From Vibrio gazogenes (lineage in GTDB: Bacteria; Pseudomonadota; Gammaproteobacteria; Enterobacterales; Vibrionaceae): 64,000 bases of DNA. Positions within the stretch are counted from its first letter, which is position 1, and each line of letters begins with the position of its first letter. The stretch covers positions 2,046,001 to 2,110,000 of the forward strand of contig NZ_CP092587.1 of NCBI RefSeq assembly GCF_023920225.1. Direction: 5' to 3'. The notes under the pieces were generated by a model. It saw only the letters and a program-made list of their open reading frames with translations. It ran no database searches and was not told where the DNA came from. Positions 43,194-54,196 of the stretch are shown piece by piece. The translations under genes and the position numbers were made by a program.

Positions 43194-43493
43194 CTACCTT
43201 TCATTCGGATCGATATTTTCGACACGAGCTTTCAATTTTTGTCCTGGACGGAATGTAACAACACGTCTTGCAGTAATCGGAATATCCTCTCCGGTTTTCG
43301 GATTCCGCCCCGGACGCTCGTTCTTGTCTCGCAGATCAAAATTACCAAAACCAGACAATTTGACCTGCTCGCCATTTTCCAGAGCTTTACGGATTTCCTC
43401 AAAAAATGCTTCAACCGTTTCCTTGGCATCCCGTTTACTAAACTCTAGCGTTTCAAACAGGTTTTCAGCCAAATCGGCCTTTGTGAGCGCCAT
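43194..43493 (-). CDS. ihfA: Integration host factor subunit alpha
   Basis: This 99-residue DNA-bending protein starts [13 protein letters not shown]. It contains the [19 protein letters not shown] arm and the conserved [12 protein letters not shown] segment with the intercalating proline. It pairs with IHF-beta. It follows pheT as in E. coli, but here a 400-bp gap with a terminator separates them, so it has its own promoter. Confidence 0.95.
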   Translation of the reverse strand: MALTKADLAENLFETLEFSKRDAKETVEAFFEEIRKALENGEQVKLSGFGNFDLRDKNERPGRNPKTGEDIPITARRVVTFRPGQKLKARVENIDPNER

Positions 43494-43844
43494 AAAACTT
43501 CCCTCAAAGCTATATTGAACCTTACTGTCGATGTGACAGCACCAAAGCATTTTTACTCAGCCAATCAACAACATATCGGCTTTATTGTAAATAGTGTATG
43601 CCAACCTTCTGATTTACGCCAACTTTTTTATTAAATCGCTTTCAAAAGAAACACGTTATTCGTGACTATTGTGGGAGCATGTCACATTTAAATCAGCAAA
43701 AATTGATGATTCAATCGAGAAGAAATAGCGTAATTTGTAGAAACCATACAATATAACCATTTGATTATTATCATAATAATGTCAAATTTATATCAAAAGT
43801 TCAAATTTGTGAACTCAGCATATTTGAATATTTTTTCTTTCCGA
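43494..43844. other. Gap between ihfA and the pheT terminator
   Basis: About 350 bp of AT-rich sequence must contain the ihfA promoter. I see no gene and no confident promoter pair; a short frame near 43793-43984 overlaps the pheT end and terminator and is not credible. Confidence 0.4.
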
Positions 43845-43883
43845 TAAAAAACAGGCTGGTGACATACATTCACCAGCCTGTTT
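43845..43883 (-). terminator. Intrinsic terminator downstream of pheT
   Basis: ACAGGCTGGTGA, a seven-base loop and TCACCAGCCTGT are followed on the minus strand by TTTTTTA. It is a strong terminator. Confidence 0.88.
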
Positions 43884-43901
43884 ATACAATGATAACAAAG
43901 A

Positions 43902-46289
43902 TTAATCGCGCAAAAATGCACCATGTTGCTCAGAAACAGCAGCAATAATTTCGCTAACCACAGCAGAAATTTCAGCTTCTTCAAGCGTCCGGTCTACAGA
44001 CTGCAGTGTCAACGCAATCGCAAGACTCTTCTTACCGTCTTCAATCCCTTTACCGACGTATACATCAAAGAGTTTCGCTTCTTTCAGAAGCGGTCCACCA
44101 GCATTGGCACAAGCCACGACCACTTCACCAGATGTCACCGTTTGATCAACCACTAAAGCGATATCACGACGGTTCGCCGGGAATTTTGAAACCGATGCAA
44201 TTTCCGGAATCAAGCGTTGATTCAGCCCACTCCATTCAATCTCAAACACAATGGTTCTGCCATTCAAGCCAAACTTACGTTCAACTTCAGGGTGCACGGC
44301 ACCAATCACACCGATTTGCCGTCCTTCATAGTAGATAGCGGCTGCCTGTCCTGGGTGCAATGCCGGATGCTGGGTCGCAGCAAATGAATAAGCGCTTGGA
44401 TTTGATGTCAGCTCCAGAATCGCTTCCACATCACCTTTTGCATCAAAGAAATCAACGGTACGGCTCTCTACATGCCAGTGTTCTTCTGTCTGAGGCCCAG
44501 CAATCACACCGGCAATCATTGCTTCTTGACGGATACCCTGCTCAGCGTGTTGATCAGGAATAAAGCGTAAACCATGTTCAAACAAGCGTACGCGAGGTTG
44601 CTGACGCTTCTGATTATGAGCGACAGTATTCAATAGCCCTTGAATCAAGCCTAATCGCATTGCTGACATATCCACTGAAATCGGATTTGGCAGTACCAGT
44701 GGCTCAACGTCAGGAACAATCTGTTTTTGTTGTTCCGGCTCAACGAAGCTATAAGTAATTGCTTCGTAATAACCACGATCAACTAACAGATCCCGAACGC
44801 GTTTCAATGGTAAATCAGCTTCTTTATGCCGGTTCATTGTTAACCCAGCTTGTGGTGCTTGAAGCGGAATATTGTCATAGCCGTACAGACGACCCACTTC
44901 TTCAATCAGATCCTGCTCAATGGCAATATCGAAACGCCATGTCGGTGCAACAGCACACCAACCGCCTTCAACTGTGGTCACATCCATCCCCAAACGAGTC
45001 AGAATTTCAACCACATCTTCATCAGCAATCACATGTCCTAACAGACGGTCAAGCTTTTCACGACGAAGCGTCACTTGATTCGGTTTTGGCAGATGTGATT
45101 CAGATTCAGCGACCACAATGGATGCGGCTTCGCCACCACAGATGCTCAGTAGCAGCGCAGTTGCCCGCTCCATCGCATTGGTTTGCAGAGCATAATCAAC
45201 ACCGCGTTCATAACGCATTGAAGAATCCGTATGCAAGCCATAACTTCTCGCACGCCCACGAATACTATCCGGCGTGAAAAAGGCACATTCCAACAAGATA
45301 TCTTGAGTCTGTTCGTTAACGCCAGACGCTTCACCACCAAATACCCCGGCAATCGCCAGTGCTTTCTGATGATCAGCAATGACCAATGTATCATGGTTCA
45401 GTGACACTTCAGCACCATCTAACAGAGTCAGTTTTTCATCCTGCTCTGCCATCCGCACCACAATACCACCTTCAATTTTAGCCAAATCGAAAGCATGCAT
45501 GGGTTGGCCTTGCTCTAACATGATGTAATTGGTCACATCAACAACCGGATCAATCGAACGTAATCCACTACGGCGCAGTTTTTCTTGCATCCATAATGGG
45601 GTTTTCGCATTCAGATTAACATTTTTCACAATGCGGCCGAGGTAACGAGGACATGCATTCGGTGCTTTCACATCAATCGCAATCTGCGCATCAATTGAAG
45701 GCGAGACAACTTGAAAATCCGGAGAAGCAACATCCATCCGATTCAAAGCCCCGACTTCACGAGCCAGACCTCGTAAACTAAAACAATCGGCACGATTTGA
45801 GGTTAAATCCACATCGATAGTGACATCATCTAATTTCAGGAACGCACGAAAGTCCATGCCGATCGGTGCATCAGCAGACAGTTCCATGATGCCGTCGGAT
45901 TCAACATCGATACCGAGTTCTGAAAATGAGCACAACATGCCGTGAGAAGGTTGACCACGTAATTTCGCTTTTTTGATTTTAAAATCACCCGGCAAAACAG
46001 CGCCGACTGTTGCGACCGCGACTTTCAAACCTTGACGACAGTTTGGCGCACCACAAACAATATCAAGCAACTCGTCTTCACCAACATCAACTTTCGTCAC
46101 ACGAAGCTTGTCGGCATCTGGGTGTTGACCACATTCGACCACATGGCCAACTTTTACACCGGTGAATGTACCGGCAACAGCAGTCACATCATCAACTTCA
46201 AGACCTGCCATTGTAATTTGATGCGCCAGTTCATCTGTCGTTACAGAAGGATTCACCCACTCGCGCAGCCATGATTCGCTGAATTTCAT
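43902..46289 (-). CDS. pheT: Phenylalanyl-tRNA synthetase beta subunit
   Basis: This 795-residue protein matches E. coli PheT in length. In order it has the tRNA-binding OB domain (about 40-150), the B3/B4 editing domain (about 210-380), the B5 domain (about 400-470), the catalytic-like core and the C-terminal FDX-ACB anticodon domain ([15 protein letters not shown] onward). It joins two PheS in the alpha2-beta2 enzyme. It starts 18 bases after pheS. Confidence 0.96.
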   Translation of the reverse strand: MKFSESWLREWVNPSVTTDELAHQITMAGLEVDDVTAVAGTFTGVKVGHVVECGQHPDADKLRVTKVDVGEDELLDIVCGAPNCRQGLKVAVATVGAVLPGDFKIKKAKLRGQPSHGMLCSFSELGIDVESDGIMELSADAPIGMDFRAFLKLDDVTIDVDLTSNRADCFSLRGLAREVGALNRMDVASPDFQVVSPSIDAQIAIDVKAPNACPRYLGRIVKNVNLNAKTPLWMQEKLRRSGLRSIDPVVDVTNYIMLEQGQPMHAFDLAKIEGGIVVRMAEQDEKLTLLDGAEVSLNHDTLVIADHQKALAIAGVFGGEASGVNEQTQDILLECAFFTPDSIRGRARSYGLHTDSSMRYERGVDYALQTNAMERATALLLSICGGEAASIVVAESESHLPKPNQVTLRREKLDRLLGHVIADEDVVEILTRLGMDVTTVEGGWCAVAPTWRFDIAIEQDLIEEVGRLYGYDNIPLQAPQAGLTMNRHKEADLPLKRVRDLLVDRGYYEAITYSFVEPEQQKQIVPDVEPLVLPNPISVDMSAMRLGLIQGLLNTVAHNQKRQQPRVRLFEHGLRFIPDQHAEQGIRQEAMIAGVIAGPQTEEHWHVESRTVDFFDAKGDVEAILELTSNPSAYSFAATQHPALHPGQAAAIYYEGRQIGVIGAVHPEVERKFGLNGRTIVFEIEWSGLNQRLIPEIASVSKFPANRRDIALVVDQTVTSGEVVVACANAGGPLLKEAKLFDVYVGKGIEDGKKSLAIALTLQSVDRTLEEAEISAVVSEIIAAVSEQHGAFLRD

Positions 46290-46307
46290 TCTAATTTCAC
46301 CCCTGAA

Positions 46308-47354
<1,047 letters not shown>

Positions 47355-47616
47355 TTAGGTCTAATAAAATAGCTATACATAGTACCCAAAGCGGCTTATA
47401 AAGCCAAATTGTAATCGTTTTTCATGTGGTTATTGAGCAATAATTCGACAGAGTTTGATGACAAAAAATTAACGACTAGGGTTTTATTGAAAAATCTTTT
47501 CGGAAGAATAGGATGACATCAGGGCTTTGGTAGATGGTATATGACGGATCGAATCAAAACAGGATCATCAAAATCCAACAAAAGATAATAAGTTGTGCGG
47601 AGACGAACATTGAAAT

Positions 47617-47648
47617 ATTGAATTATTGAATTATTGAATTATTGAATT
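47617..47648. repeat. Octamer microsatellite (ATTGAATT) x4
   Basis: Four perfect copies of ATTGAATT lie just downstream of tRNA-Gly, in the 47292-47671 gap between it and pheS. Confidence 0.85.
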
Positions 47649-47671
47649 AAGAAGAGAGATGAACTGAAATT

Positions 47672-47747
47672 TGGAGCGACATACGAGGTTCGAACTCGTG
47701 ACCTCAACCTTGGCAAGGTTGCGCTCTACCAACTGAGCTAATGTCGC
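47672..47747 (-). tRNA. tRNA-Gly (GCC), copy 1
   Basis: This 76-base gene with encoded CCA has an anticodon loop TTGCCAA and a GCGACAT/ATGTCGC acceptor stem. It is co-transcribed after tRNA-Leu. It differs from the copy at 53515-53590 only in paired changes of the acceptor and T stems. Confidence 0.95.
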
Positions 47748-47758
47748 ATTGTCTTTGA

Positions 47759-47845
47759 TGGTGCCCCGGGCCGGACTTGAACCGGCACAGCGCGAACGCC
47801 GAGGGATTTTAAATCCCTTGTGTCTACCAATTCCACCACCAGGGC
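47759..47845 (-). tRNA. tRNA-Leu (UAA)
   Basis: This 87-base class II tRNA with a long variable arm has an anticodon loop TTTAAAA (anticodon TAA) and encoded CCA. It is the first gene of the Leu-Gly pair. Confidence 0.95.
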
Positions 47846-47914
47846 AGAGCATATCAAAGCATTACCTCACTTGAATGATTCCTAAAAGGCAATCACCACT
47901 GAGGAACGAGAGGT

Positions 47915-47942
47915 ACTTTACTGGATTCAAAATTTTCGTCAA
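47915..47942 (-). promoter_or_regulatory. Promoter of the tRNA-Leu/tRNA-Gly pair
   Basis: On the minus strand -35 TTGACG (47942-47937), a 16-base spacer and -10 TAAAGT (47920-47915), followed by a short leader to tRNA-Leu. Confidence 0.7.
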
Positions 47943-48106
47943 CAAGAAAATCCACCATGATGAACTGTATGGCTAAAAATCGGTCTATTTCCTCATTTTC
48001 TATGCGTTTCCTCATGCTGATTTGTCTTGATCAGCTGCGATATGAGGCGATCCAAGATACATCTGAGGGTTGAATAGTGTGACGAAGTTCACCAAAAGAA
48101 CAAGTT

Positions 48107-49225
48107 TCAGACGGTCTGTCCTGGCCCATTCCATTCGATATCATAAGTTGATGCCTGACTGAGCGAAATTCGGTGTTTTTTAGCTTGTCGATAGAGTTCT
48201 GAAAAACTCAATACGGGGGCGAATATCGACAATTCTTTGTGATGGCGCTTCATGACATTTTTACCCGCAAAATAGCCTTGCCATGTTTGATATCGAAATA
48301 ACGACGTCACACCACCGGCTAAAAACACCATCGCACCGAGATGATAAAGTGATGCGAGTTTTGGCTCAGAGAACACAAAATGGGGCACGACAGATTGACA
48401 AAATGGCGCGACCAAATGCAACCCACTGGTTGCCCGCGGGTTACACTCAATCACATATAAACCGTGCGAGTCACGCATAAAATCAAATGAAACCTGCCCG
48501 TGATAACCAAATCGCTGTCCAAATGCGCGCATAAATTGTTCGATTGCCGGATCATCAATGGGCTGAAAAGCACTGGCCGCAGACTGATTGACACACAGTC
48601 TCGGTTGATAAGCCTGATGAATCTGCATTTGCCCGTTCTCAAACAAGGCATAGTTACAAATCGGCTGACCCACTATTTTTTGTTGTTGAACCCAAGGCAC
48701 ATCGGTCGATATGTTGATCTGTGCCAAGGCTGGTGGTGTGACATCACAGATCACTTGTGCGCCAAAACGAGAATAAACCGGCTTCAATACGGTCTCCGAA
48801 CCACACACCACATCATGGCGATCAGTGACTAAATGAGTCGCTGGCAGCACGACGTTGGGCAGTCCGGATAAAGCTTCAAAGACTGTCAATTTATTGTGTA
48901 ATACCAGTAATAATTCTGCATCCGGCATGAACCAGTTCACATGGGGTCTTTGCTTTACGAGCTCAGCGAGAAAAAACACTTCTTCACAGGTCGGTACGAC
49001 CATATCAATATCAAATTGATCAATGATATCGAGTATCTGCGTCTGGTAATCAGCAAAAGAAAACCGAGGTGAACTGGTTTGAATATAATCTTCAATCTGC
49101 TTCAGAAATGATCCCAACGGTTGTTTTAAAGCATCGGTCATGACCACCCGATGTCCCTGACGACAGAAAATGTTTGCCCACTCTAATGCCACTGGTGCAC
49201 GCGCGCCGGTAATCAAGACTTGCAT
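48107..49225 (-). CDS. ATP-grasp domain ligase, last gene of KAS III/reductase/hydrolase/ANL operon
   Basis: This 372-residue protein has a pre-ATP-grasp start (VLITGARAPVALEWA), a nucleotide-binding lysine in ETVLKPVYSRFG (about 145-155) and the metal-binding VIECNPRATSGLH (about 258-270). It resembles carbamoyl-phosphate-synthase-like ATP-grasp ligases acting on a carboxylate. It overlaps the upstream adenylate-forming gene by 13 bases. The substrate is unknown. Confidence 0.75.
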   Translation of the reverse strand: MQVLITGARAPVALEWANIFCRQGHRVVMTDALKQPLGSFLKQIEDYIQTSSPRFSFADYQTQILDIIDQFDIDMVVPTCEEVFFLAELVKQRPHVNWFMPDAELLLVLHNKLTVFEALSGLPNVVLPATHLVTDRHDVVCGSETVLKPVYSRFGAQVICDVTPPALAQINISTDVPWVQQQKIVGQPICNYALFENGQMQIHQAYQPRLCVNQSAASAFQPIDDPAIEQFMRAFGQRFGYHGQVSFDFMRDSHGLYVIECNPRATSGLHLVAPFCQSVVPHFVFSEPKLASLYHLGAMVFLAGGVTSLFRYQTWQGYFAGKNVMKRHHKELSIFAPVLSFSELYRQAKKHRISLSQASTYDIEWNGPGQTV

Positions 49226-50481
49226 TCATTCACCACTCGTCGTTGTTTATTCATCGGGTGCCAGTCAGGCGGTGGTGCATATTCACATGTTACAGACACC
49301 TGCCCCAATCGCTGTAACAACCCCGATAACGCCTCCTGAATCACTAGATGAAACTGGGGAGCAGCTTCAATCTTTAAGTGATTGGCGCTGGTTTGGGTAA
49401 TGCGATAATCCACGCGTTCTTCTATCGCCACTGTGACCGCGCGATAGACCAGATCCGGTAATACGACGGTCTGTGCCCCACCCTGCTCTAACACCAGACA
49501 ATCACCACAGCGTCCGGCAATCGCACCGAGCGGCTCGAATGGCGCGTCATCTTGTTTCGCAGCAATCACATCATCAAGCTGATAACGAATGATCGGCTGG
49601 GTTCGGCGCCGGAAATCGGTAATGATCGGGCTGTAATGGGTTTTTTCCGGATTTAACCAATGCTTCTCAATATGAACGATATCCTGATTCCAACGCATCT
49701 GCCCTTGCATATCCGTACAGGCAAGAAAACCTTCCGTACACTGATAAACTTCATGAAGTTCACTGGCAAATGTCTGCGTTATCAGGGTGCGGTCAACGGG
49801 GGTTAAGACTTCTGCCCCGGAGATGATGCGTGCAGGAGACATCTTCCGCTCACCGAATGTCCCACTGTACATTGCGCAGAATTGCAATGCCTGCGCACTG
49901 CCAATCAGGAGTGTGGGCTGAAAACGATCCAACGCCCGAATCCAAACCTCATAAGGTTGATTTAAATCCGCGTAAAAGAACTGAATCGGCCCTTTGGCAA
50001 CGGATTTATATAACGGGCTATTTGCTCGGAGTGCCAGCGCAATCCGATGTTTCTGCCATAGATGAGGCAGTAGCTTGGCAAGTATGTTACCGGCCCACAG
50101 CTGTTTTTCGCGGTCATCAGCCAAAAAGAGTCCTCGTTGGCCCGAGGTTCCCGAAGAGAGCCCGATCGTTACATCATTGACAACCGATTGTTCAAACCGT
50201 CGTGATTGCTCCGCTTCGAGTGCAACTGACATCAACTGATCTGTTTTTAATCCACGGGTATTGATCGTCTCCAGATTCGCCATCATTAGCGATTTATTCA
50301 TGATGGGAAATGCTTCAAGCGGCTGATTACGGAACGACTGATAAAAAGGTGAATGTTGACAGACCCACTGCAAGTGGCGCTCTAGCTGTTTGTCTTGCCA
50401 AGACAGCACTTGGGAGCGAGAAGCAAACCGATGATAGCGTGCAAAAGCAAACTGACGTAACAAGGTGATCATCGTAGCCAT
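49213..50481 (-). CDS. Adenylate-forming enzyme (F390 synthetase-related, PaaK-like)
   Basis: This 422-residue ANL-superfamily member has the ATP loop GLSSGTSGQRGLF (about 107-119), an ISGAEVL segment and RTQPIIRYQLDD near 288. It is close to the putative adenylate-forming family related to coenzyme F390 synthetase. It would activate a carboxylic acid as an acyl-adenylate. It overlaps both neighbours by 13 bases. Confidence 0.75.
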   Translation of the reverse strand: MATMITLLRQFAFARYHRFASRSQVLSWQDKQLERHLQWVCQHSPFYQSFRNQPLEAFPIMNKSLMMANLETINTRGLKTDQLMSVALEAEQSRRFEQSVVNDVTIGLSSGTSGQRGLFLADDREKQLWAGNILAKLLPHLWQKHRIALALRANSPLYKSVAKGPIQFFYADLNQPYEVWIRALDRFQPTLLIGSAQALQFCAMYSGTFGERKMSPARIISGAEVLTPVDRTLITQTFASELHEVYQCTEGFLACTDMQGQMRWNQDIVHIEKHWLNPEKTHYSPIITDFRRRTQPIIRYQLDDVIAAKQDDAPFEPLGAIAGRCGDCLVLEQGGAQTVVLPDLVYRAVTVAIEERVDYRITQTSANHLKIEAAPQFHLVIQEALSGLLQRLGQVSVTCEYAPPPDWHPMNKQRRVVNECKS

Positions 50482-51332
50482 CCTTGCTCACAGAGTGCCC
50501 GAATACTGGTCAGGCAATGGGAAGGCACAAACTGAATCTCCGCTTTAGCAAGTCGATAACATAACCTCAATTGTGCCAATGTCTGACGGTATGCTTTGGT
50601 GTCTTCACAGATAATATTCGCCAGCCAGTGCTGATCCAGATTGTCACTGAGGCTCTCAATCAACCAACAGGCATCGGCTAACAAGAATACCCATTGCGCC
50701 TGCAATCGGACTAACATCCCCATCTGCCCGGCAGCATGTCCGGGCAAGCTGACCAGATAGAGTGAGCCGTCATCAAACAAGTCTTTACAATACAGCTCAA
50801 CACCGTGAAGCTGTGGTAAAAGTTCCTCGATACGGCGATCAAATCGATCATGAAAGTGCAACTGTTGGTGAATATCATCCGGAATCAGTTGACGCAAATA
50901 CCCTTTCCTGACGCCGCTAAAACGACCTCGATGCTTGATCGCATCAAACCCCGTTTTTGAGCAGTGGATCGCAGCATGGCCAAATTCACTCATCGCAGCG
51001 ATATGATCGGCATGGAAATGAGACAACACCAAATGGTTCACTTGCGGTGTATCAATCCCTATGCGACCAAGCTGCGCAGTAATATCTTCTCCATGTTGCA
51101 AATGGCACGGTGTTGTCCATGCATAAAACCTTTCCGGAAAGGTGCGCGTCGCATCGAAGAAATGCTGATGATATCCCGTATCAAAGAGCACATAGCCCTG
51201 CTCAGGGTGCTTGATCAAAGCCACCGCAGCGGGAAAAGCCCTTGGCTTGAGACCACTGCCGGGTTTGACGACAAACCCCGGATGAACACAATAGCCACCT
51301 TCAAAGATTCTGAGTTGCAAACCATCTGACAT
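50469..51332 (-). CDS. Metallo-beta-lactamase-fold hydrolase
   Basis: This 287-residue protein has the metal-binding motif LSHFHADHIAAM (about 105-116), the following GHAAGQMG histidine (about 204) and a late FVPSHC. It resembles quorum-quenching-type and other MBL hydrolases. ATG 51332 (MSDGLQL) is chosen for AAGGA upstream; ATG 51362 is the alternative. Its role in the pathway is not known; it may hydrolyse a thioester or lactone. Confidence 0.78.
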   Translation of the reverse strand: MSDGLQLRIFEGGYCVHPGFVVKPGSGLKPRAFPAAVALIKHPEQGYVLFDTGYHQHFFDATRTFPERFYAWTTPCHLQHGEDITAQLGRIGIDTPQVNHLVLSHFHADHIAAMSEFGHAAIHCSKTGFDAIKHRGRFSGVRKGYLRQLIPDDIHQQLHFHDRFDRRIEELLPQLHGVELYCKDLFDDGSLYLVSLPGHAAGQMGMLVRLQAQWVFLLADACWLIESLSDNLDQHWLANIICEDTKAYRQTLAQLRLCYRLAKAEIQFVPSHCLTSIRALCEQGWLR

Positions 51333-52287
51333 ATTGCTCGATTCCTTGGTTGATTGTGACATGTGGCTGATAACCTAATATTTCTCTGGCTTTCGTGATG
51401 TCCAGCGTCTGGTGGTGATGGAGAAGTCCGGCGCTATAGTGAGTCAAACGGGGCTCAGGATGAGAAGGAAGCCGCTGACGGATCCATTCATTCAACGTCA
51501 AGAGTGGCCGCAAAACCGAATACGGGAGTCGCCGAATGGTCACCGGATGATTCAGGGCAGTCAGTAACTGTTGCAACAGCATCTCAACAGGCATCGGTTC
51601 ACCGTTACTGATATTGAAAATTTCCCCGTGTGACAAATCTTCAATTTGGGTGCAGGCCAGCATCGCAGCATGGGCAACGTTATCAACACACGTTAAATCA
51701 ACCACCGGATTACGGCCTGATGGTAACAGCAACTGCCCGCAGAATACGCTACTCAGCACTCGGGGAATGATCGCTCGGTCATTCGGTCCGAAAATACCAC
51801 GCGGACGTAAAATAATACTTTTGACTGGATTATTCTCGACCACGCGTTCCGCGAGATATTTCGTTTTCGCGTAGTCATTACACCATTGACGCGCCAGCGC
51901 ATCTTTCTCGGTAATGGCCCATCGGTCAGCATAGTCAAAATAGACACTGGTGGTTGAGATATGAACCAGACATGACACATTCTGAATTCGGGCCGCTTCA
52001 ACAAGATTCTGGGTTGCCGCAACGTTCGCTTGAAAGAATTGCTCGTAAGTTCCCCAAGGGCTGGATAAAGCGGCACAGTGAATGATGGCATCCACGCCCT
52101 GACAAGCCTCTATCAACGCTGCCCGATCATTTAAATCCAGTAAATATGCGACGGCATTATAGTCGCGTTCCAGCTGACGCGCGATATCAGTATTTCTGGC
52201 GATAAAACGGAGTTGGTGCTGCTGATGGAATAACCGTATCAGCGCACTACCCAACATACCGCTGCCGCCGGTAATGAGAATTTTCAT
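51301..52287 (-). CDS. NAD(P)-dependent epimerase/dehydratase, OleD-like
   Basis: This 328-residue extended SDR has a TGGSGMLGSALI dinucleotide-binding loop at the N-terminus, IIHCAALSSPWG, a YAKTKYLAE active-site Tyr/Lys and an ILRPRGIFGPND motif. It resembles 3-beta-HSD/OleD reductases that act on beta-keto acids. It overlaps the KAS III gene by four bases (ATGA type). Confidence 0.78.
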   Translation of the reverse strand: MKILITGGSGMLGSALIRLFHQQHQLRFIARNTDIARQLERDYNAVAYLLDLNDRAALIEACQGVDAIIHCAALSSPWGTYEQFFQANVAATQNLVEAARIQNVSCLVHISTTSVYFDYADRWAITEKDALARQWCNDYAKTKYLAERVVENNPVKSIILRPRGIFGPNDRAIIPRVLSSVFCGQLLLPSGRNPVVDLTCVDNVAHAAMLACTQIEDLSHGEIFNISNGEPMPVEMLLQQLLTALNHPVTIRRLPYSVLRPLLTLNEWIRQRLPSHPEPRLTHYSAGLLHHHQTLDITKAREILGYQPHVTINQGIEQYVRWFATQNL

Positions 52288-53279
52288 AGATAAATCAATC
52301 CCATCCCAAGTGATAGTCCGGCAGCAGAACCGATCAGTAATACACTTTTGCCCTTCGTATCCGGCTCATTTCTCAGCAGATGGAGATTAATAGGAATGGA
52401 AGCGGCAACCTGATTGCCTAACGTTGAAAAACGGTTGACGACTTGCGAGGCAGAAAACCCTGTCATTTGGGGCATTTTTTCTAATGCCCGGAAGCTCGCC
52501 TGATGCGGCAGTAAATAATCAATATCGTCTTGTGTCATCTGTGCCTGAGCCAACCCATGTTGCAGAAACGCCGGTAAGACCTGAACCACCTTGCGAAATA
52601 AATTTTTACCATCCATAAAAAACCGACAAACATTGAGATTCTCATCGTGAGATATTCGATGAGGATTAAGAAAACTACCTCCGCCCGGGATCTGACAATA
52701 TTGATATCCCGAATGATGGGTTTCAAAGCGACGAGTAACTAATCCGGGGCTCTGCTCATTGGCCGCAAGTAAAAATGCAGCAGCACCGTCGGCAAATAAC
52801 GTCGCAATTTCTTTCTGGGGAGGAAAAGAGCGATTTAACGTAATTCCCGTTGCGACTTCACTCGTCACAATCAGAATTCGTTGATAACGCTTTGCCAAAA
52901 AAAGGCTGTGGGATAGATCCAATGCCGTTAAGAATGACAAACAGGTGCTATTTAAATCAAAGCTTTCGATACCGGACGGTGCATCAAGGGCGGCAAGTAA
53001 TGCGGAAGCATCATAGGGTAACGATTGATGATGTGTCCCGCTGGCATAAATGACCAAATCAATATCAGAGAGACTGAATTCGGTCTGACTGAAACAATCT
53101 TCGACTGCCCTGCGTCCCATCTCGATCGCACTTTCCGTGTCTCCGGCAACATGTCGGTACTCAACGCCAAACCTTTTTTTGGCCGTCCCGGTGGGCAGTG
53201 CCAGAAAAGCGTCCATTTGCTCCGAAGACCACCGATTTTTAGGTAAATAGATACCACTAGAAACAATATCGAATGCCAT
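52284..53279 (-). CDS. 3-oxoacyl-ACP synthase III (KAS III/OleA-like)
   Basis: This 331-residue thiolase-fold condensing enzyme has the active-site Cys in NSTCLSFLTALD (about 115), the His in LLPHQASFRALE (about 250) and the Asn in LGNQVAASIP (about 285). It is first in the five-gene operon. A promoter-like TTGAAC, 17 bases, TGTAAT (53316-53288) lies so close that the transcript would be almost leaderless. It is not the primary FabH, judging by its operon. Confidence 0.8.
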   Translation of the reverse strand: MAFDIVSSGIYLPKNRWSSEQMDAFLALPTGTAKKRFGVEYRHVAGDTESAIEMGRRAVEDCFSQTEFSLSDIDLVIYASGTHHQSLPYDASALLAALDAPSGIESFDLNSTCLSFLTALDLSHSLFLAKRYQRILIVTSEVATGITLNRSFPPQKEIATLFADGAAAFLLAANEQSPGLVTRRFETHHSGYQYCQIPGGGSFLNPHRISHDENLNVCRFFMDGKNLFRKVVQVLPAFLQHGLAQAQMTQDDIDYLLPHQASFRALEKMPQMTGFSASQVVNRFSTLGNQVAASIPINLHLLRNEPDTKGKSVLLIGSAAGLSLGMGLIYL

Positions 53280-53514
53280 AAGTTCTCATTACACTAAAAT
53301 AAAAAACAGTGTTCAAAATACTATGAGGGACGATGTAAGTCTAGTCTGTTTCATCGGTTGTCATCACAATATGGGTCAAGTTCACATTCTGATTGACTGA
53401 TGTGATAAACAAAAAACAGGGGAAATGAAACGCCGATAAGGGATATTGAAACAGATTCACGATAGTGACATGTTTTTATCAGAAAATGAAAAATGAAGTT
53501 CAGGCAAGAAAATC

Positions 53515-53590
53515 TGGAGCGACACACGGGGTTCGAACCCGTGACCTCAACCTTGGCAAGGTTGCGCTCTACCAACTGAGCTAGTGTCGC
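53515..53590 (-). tRNA. tRNA-Gly (GCC), copy 2
   Basis: This 76-base gene with encoded CCA has an anticodon GCC in loop TTGCCAA. It follows tRNA-Cys by 20 bases in the same transcript. Confidence 0.95.
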
Positions 53591-53610
53591 ATTGAAATCT
53601 CAGAAGAGAA

Positions 53611-53684
53611 TGGAGGCGCGTCCCGGAGTCGAACCGAGGTCCACGGATTTGCAATCCGCTGCATAGCCACTCTGCCAACGCGCC
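53611..53684 (-). tRNA. tRNA-Cys (GCA)
   Basis: This 74-base gene with encoded CCA has an anticodon loop TTGCAAA and a GGCGCGT/ACGCGCC acceptor stem. Confidence 0.95.
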
Positions 53685-53732
53685 AACTTTTGTATCGAAA
53701 AGATAAAATCACCATCTCTGATACGGGTTCGC

Positions 53733-53760
53733 ATTCTACGGATTCACCCAATCCAGTCAA
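53733..53760 (-). promoter_or_regulatory. Promoter of the tRNA-Cys/tRNA-Gly pair
   Basis: On the minus strand -35 TTGACT (53760-53755), a 16-base spacer and -10 TAGAAT (53738-53733) are followed by a GC-rich discriminator, typical of stable-RNA promoters. Confidence 0.8.
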
Positions 53761-53944
53761 CAAAATTTTTTGCTTTTTGAATCATTTGCCTATTTTACAC
53801 TCAAATGTTGTAAGCTTCGCCGATCTGCCCGACTTGACCGGTCAGATTCTTCTTCTGACCTAACAATTTCAACATTCAACTGTTGCGATATACAGCGGTT
53901 ATTTCTATGGTAATGTCATCCATTTGTGAATAGGTGAAAACGCC

Positions 53945-54187
53945 ATGAAATTTACTACACAACTGCTTAATGAACTTAACTTACTGCTTCAATTTGATCT
54001 GAATAGTCGTGATACAGGTATTAAAGTCCACAAAACTGCTGAAAAGAAAGTCCAAGATGCCGTTGAAGCCCTCTATCGGAAAAACCTATGCACCCACCCG
54101 GACGGTGGTTATTTAACCGATGAAGGTATCGAAATGGCTCAGGATGCCGATCGCATTCTCCGAGTACTGGCTCCGGAACCGGAATAA
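53945..54187 (+). CDS. TIGR02647-like small conserved protein
   Basis: This 80-residue protein starts MKFTTQLLNELNLLLQF and has a winged-helix-like pattern (KKVQDAVEALYRKNL, then GGYLTDEGIEMA). It resembles the TIGR02647 family of gammaproteobacteria, whose function is unknown and may include DNA binding. The ribosome site is AGGTG. It is followed after ten bases by the NAD-binding gene, so probably co-transcribed. Confidence 0.7.
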   Translation: MKFTTQLLNELNLLLQFDLNSRDTGIKVHKTAEKKVQDAVEALYRKNLCTHPDGGYLTDEGIEMAQDADRILRVLAPEPE

Positions 54188-54196
54188 AAAACAAAC

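Noticed and set aside
47631..47852. Minus-strand open frame across the tRNA-Leu/tRNA-Gly genes, and a similar one over the Cys/Gly pair
   Set aside because: They are translations of tRNA genes.
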